Shown: piece by piece, positions 60,943-64,000 of the stretch | How positions within the stretch are numbered: position 1 is the stretch's first letter | How the letters are laid out: each line of letters starts with the position of its first letter | Translations under genes and position numbers: made by a program | Assembly: GCA_946800325.1 (NCBI GenBank) | Contig: OX326956.1 | Span: forward strand, 72,241,087-72,305,086 | Reading direction: 5' to 3' | Source: Luzula sylvatica | Lineage: Eukaryota; Streptophyta; Magnoliopsida; Poales; Juncaceae | Length of the DNA stretch: 64,000 bases | The notes under the pieces: generated by a model | The model's database searches: none | The model's input: the letters and a program-made list of their open reading frames with translations, nothing else | What the model was told of the DNA's origin: nothing

Positions 60943-63175
60943 TACTAACTAAAGTTATAAGCATAAAATTGTACATAATTTCAGTTCCATGCATCAAATT
61001 ATTCAAAACAAACTTTTGACTCGTGCAGAGAATTAGACCTACAGATATGAACTTTGTTTATTGTTAGCACAAATACATAACGAGCTCTTAAATTGAGCAA
61101 GAAACTAACACCAATTATTAATTTGCCCCAATTCAATTGTAATGGGCCATATTAAACGCTAACTACTTCCAAATAAACAACATATTAAATCACAAACACA
61201 GAAAATGAAATACTAAATAGTAAATACATCTACTGAACCCTAAACAGTCCCAAAAATTTTCTCAAAAAAAATAAACAGTCCCAAAATCAGTCAATTTCAG
61301 TTGGTACTGTAAATACGACAAACACAATTACGCATACATTTTTTGTAGTGAGGAACTAAACACGCCTTGATGGAGAGAGAGGCGGGGAGAGAGAGAATAA
61401 TAATATATTAATCCATAAAAAAGTATACTGGAGACAAAATTAATGCTAAGAATGTAGTTATATTTGAAATACAATATTTGAACTGAAAATTATGTATTGG
61501 CATTCGAAGTATAACTGATGATGAGAATGATAAGATAAATTTTCTTTTCGAATGAAAAAATTATAAGACATATAAAAACAATATATTTCAAAATTAAACA
61601 CTATTGACACTATCAAACATAAGAAAGTACATATTAATTAAAAATAAATAATACATTGTTATTTATTAAATGAAATATGATTTTCGGTTTTAACAGTGAA
61701 AATATCTATTTTAAAACCAAACAAATAATATATTTTTTTCTTTTATTCTTTCAGAAACATGAAACATAAAAATGAAATGATACTAACAAAACTAATTGAT
61801 ATAAAAACAAATTCTAAAATATATGCTTTAACCAAACAAATAATATACAAAAAAGGCATGTATTAATATATGTATTAATATTTGGTTTTCCAACAAATCG
61901 TTCTAAAATTAATCAATAACGTATTCTAAAATATAACAGAAACATCTTTCTAAATTAACCTCAGATTTCTCAGTTTTCACGAATTTTAAGTTAACAAGAA
62001 TAGGTTAGTAAAATACTTCATATACTTTCTGATTTTAACAACAATTGTCGAATTAACCTCGTACTAAACGCAATTGACATATTTTAAATTTTAAATACGA
62101 TGTATATATTGAACTCGTTATTAAGCGTAGATTCTATTTTAAAATGGAATTGTTGACTAGTCTTTCTTCCGTTATTCCTCTCTTCCATGTGTCGCCGAAC
62201 GAGCCCAGTATGTATAAAGTATAAGTCTCCAATTTTATTTCAGACCCATCTCTTCTAGTACGGGTACGGGTTGATTTTCCTCTTCTTTGGTTTTTTTTCT
62301 CGTGTTTGTGATTTTCTCAATCCAGTACCATGTCACCAAACCCTAGCCTCGACAAACGACAACCCTAGACTCGAGCTCGCCAAACCCTGTCGCTTCCGTC
62401 GTTGACGTCCATGTCAGTCGTCAGAGAAAGAAATCCCTAGACTTGAACTCGCCGGAAGAATGCCCCAATTTCTTTCAAAGAACTGTCTCTCCACCCAATT
62501 TTCGCCATAGAAGAGAAGCTCCCAAATCTATCCTGAACAAACAAAGGTTTTTGTTTTTCTTGCAGGTCCTTGAATTAGATTTTTTTTAGATTATAATAAA
62601 ACAAAAATAAATCTTATCATAGAATATGATTAGAAAGTAACTATATTTCTTCTTCTGTTCAATTCTTTTTATTTCTTTTTAATTAGTATAATTTTCATTT
62701 AATTCATTTTATCTAGGAATCCTTACTGTCAGGACTATTCGAGTGAGAAAAAATAAAATAAAAGAGAAAGATCGTGAGTATTAATCAATTCTTTTCAAAA
62801 AGAATGGTCTAATGAAAATTGGTTTAAGGTCTTTATTGCTGATTGGAACATAATCATTATATGATTAGAAAGTAACTATATTCTCAGACAGGTGCTTTAT
62901 TGCTGATTGGAACAACGGTCGATATGAACGAGCCGTATACATCGAGCCGTATACATCGGTAAGTAGAAAGAAGTCTTCGAGGAAATTTTGGGTCATTCAA
63001 ACCACCTCAAACAGGTTCTACTAACAGGTTCAACGAAATACTTAAACCCATGGATCTGTCATCGTCTGATCGTGTCATCGTCTGATCGGAAAAAACTCAC
63101 TGAACTAAACACCAACCTAAAAGGGGATTGATATATACAACCGAAGAGAATCAAAAAGGAGAACCAAAAAGGGCG
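60943..63175. other. Noncoding stretch with a dispersed repeat copy and leader-like block
   Basis: No gene is seen from 60,943 to 62,300. From about 62,320 to 62,570 the DNA is richer in GC and in AACCCTAG and CTCGCC phrases, as in a plant 5' leader, and CTTGCAGG near 62,560 could be a splice acceptor. Short duplications: ATATGATTAGAAAGTAACTA near 62,624 and 62,859; CTTTATTGCTGATTGGAACA at 62,831 and 62,895; GAGCCGTATACATC twice near 62,930-62,957. Confidence 0.45.
61165..61396 (+). repeat. Dispersed repeat, copy B
   Basis: Shares ordered phrases (TTCCAAATAA, CATATTAAATCACA, AAATCAGTCAATTT) and a following GAGAGAGA run with 48,335-48,522. It begins about 230 bp outside the LTR element, so the pair is not explained by that insertion. 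Confidence 0.6.
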
Positions 63176-64000
63176 ATGGTAAGGACGATCAAACAAACCA
63201 CCTCAACCGGATGGACATCATTCATTCGCCGAGACCGACTTCCATACAACCGAAGAGCCAACAGACACCCAATACTCATACCATGCCATCCCATCACAGC
63301 GGTGAGGCCAATGCTTGCAAACTCCAACCCCCATTCCCTCACGTCCAATCTAAACCCTAAACCTAGACTAATCCTCCACACTCAACCTAGCTCAAACCAC
63401 CTCACAAATAGACCACATAACCCCATCCCCTCATCTGTCAAACCAAACTCTAAAACCCTCACTCACAACAGTTTAACACTAAACCACACAACACCAAACA
63501 AGAGCTACTCCCAAGTACTCACATCGCAATCAACACCAAAACCATCCATGTCCAGCAAACGAGCGCAACCGCCGAGGAAGCTACCAACCTCCTGGCCACC
63601 GAGGGCCGACGCTCCGGACTGGAAAGGATTGTGTTTTCACTGCCTAAAACCAGGACACAAGATCAAAAACTGCTGGGCAAGAATGACATGCCTAAACTGC
63701 GGAGAACACAAACTCGGAGACGAGCACCGAGCTCGAAAACACCAACTCGCAATAACCTGCCGAACACACCATCAACAGAGAACACAAACTCGGAGACGAG
63801 CACCGAGCTCGAAAACGCATTCTCTACGGGGTCCACTATGCCACAAGGTCGACCATACCAACAAACTGGCCACATATCCACTAGCCTTGGTCATCACGAC
63901 GACCTCGCATACTTGAAACACGCGGTGGTAGTATCTCATACAAGCCTACCGGCTATTAGCTATTCAACAGTCTCTGCAACCATAGCATACTGCTTCAGAG
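63176..64000 (+). pseudogene. CCHC zinc-knuckle (LINE ORF1 / DUF4283-like) gene, frameshifted, cut by window end
   Basis: From ATG at 63,176 (the same frame is open from a TTG at 63,128) an R/P/S/T/N-rich stretch of about 150 residues precedes a perfect CCHC knuckle: C153-X2-C156-X4-H161-X4-C166 (CFHCLKPGHKIKNC). A second, degenerate pair, CLNC, follows at residues 172-175. Such knuckles bind nucleic acid and occur in plant LINE ORF1 proteins and related zinc-knuckle families. The frame then degrades to a stop at 63,914. A different frame, open from at least 63,720 to the window end, gives a more natural continuation (TPSTENTNSETSTELENAFS, later DDLAYLKHAVVVSHTSLPAI), so a frameshift near 63,735-63,745 is likely. 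A 76-bp tandem duplication overlaps this point. The tail recalls proteins with a DUF4283-like domain after the knuckle; this is inference. Confidence 0.7.
63702..63817 (+). repeat. 76-bp tandem duplication within the zinc-knuckle gene
   Basis: GAGAACACAAACTCGGAGAC, then GAGCACCGAGCTCGAAAAC, starts at 63,702 and again at 63,778. The period (76) is not a multiple of three, so the same DNA is read in different frames in the two copies. Confidence 0.92.

Noticed and set aside
63151..63881. Minus-strand frames opposite the zinc-knuckle gene
   Set aside because: They are shadows of the plus-strand reading frame, which carries the recognisable CCHC motif.

Overview
The window looks like plant nuclear DNA, most likely from a eudicot. 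It is AT-rich and carries remains of a P-class pentatricopeptide-repeat (PPR) gene, a plant-type organellar DnaJ gene with its introns kept, plant LINE fragments, Helitron 3' ends, and an LTR retrotransposon with an initiator-Met primer-binding site on the minus strand. I cannot name the species. I see no bacterial operons, CRISPR array, rRNA, tRNA or convincing intact host gene.

Positions 1-39,757 are one uninterrupted satellite array with a 124-bp monomer. It holds 320 full monomers and a 77-bp partial one, in a single orientation, and no transposon interrupts it. Shared monomer variants reveal nested higher-order duplications. The clearest is a segment of about 7.6 kb (offset 7,812 bp, exactly 63 monomers) present twice at 7.0-14.6 kb and 14.8-22.4 kb; it contains older 17- and 18-monomer repeats. 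The last 3.5 kb is more diverged, as at an array edge, and the array stops abruptly at 39,757. The context suggests a centromeric, pericentromeric or other heterochromatic block.

Positions 39,758-57,305 are transposon-rich flank made of decayed material. They hold a terminal-inverted-repeat element of about 1.05 kb with a TATAA-type core, a 184-bp tandem repeat, a Helitron 3' end at 47,061 touching a frameshifted LINE reverse-transcriptase tail, a PPR pseudogene joined to an intron-containing DnaJ pseudogene (51.8-54.5 kb), a second Helitron-like 3' end at 55,204, and a MITE-like element built from GGATACG-type repeats (56.4-57.0 kb).

Positions 57,306-60,937 are a structurally complete LTR retrotransposon on the minus strand. 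It has 601-bp LTRs with one mismatch and a perfect 5-bp target duplication, but no gag or pol, so it is a recent non-autonomous insertion. The right end (63,176-64,000) holds a frameshifted zinc-knuckle gene of the LINE-ORF1/DUF4283-like type that runs off the window.

Nothing here works as a pathway. The window is about satellite evolution and transposon-driven shuffling of gene fragments. Many open frames in it begin only with TTG or GTG, which argues against their being plant genes.
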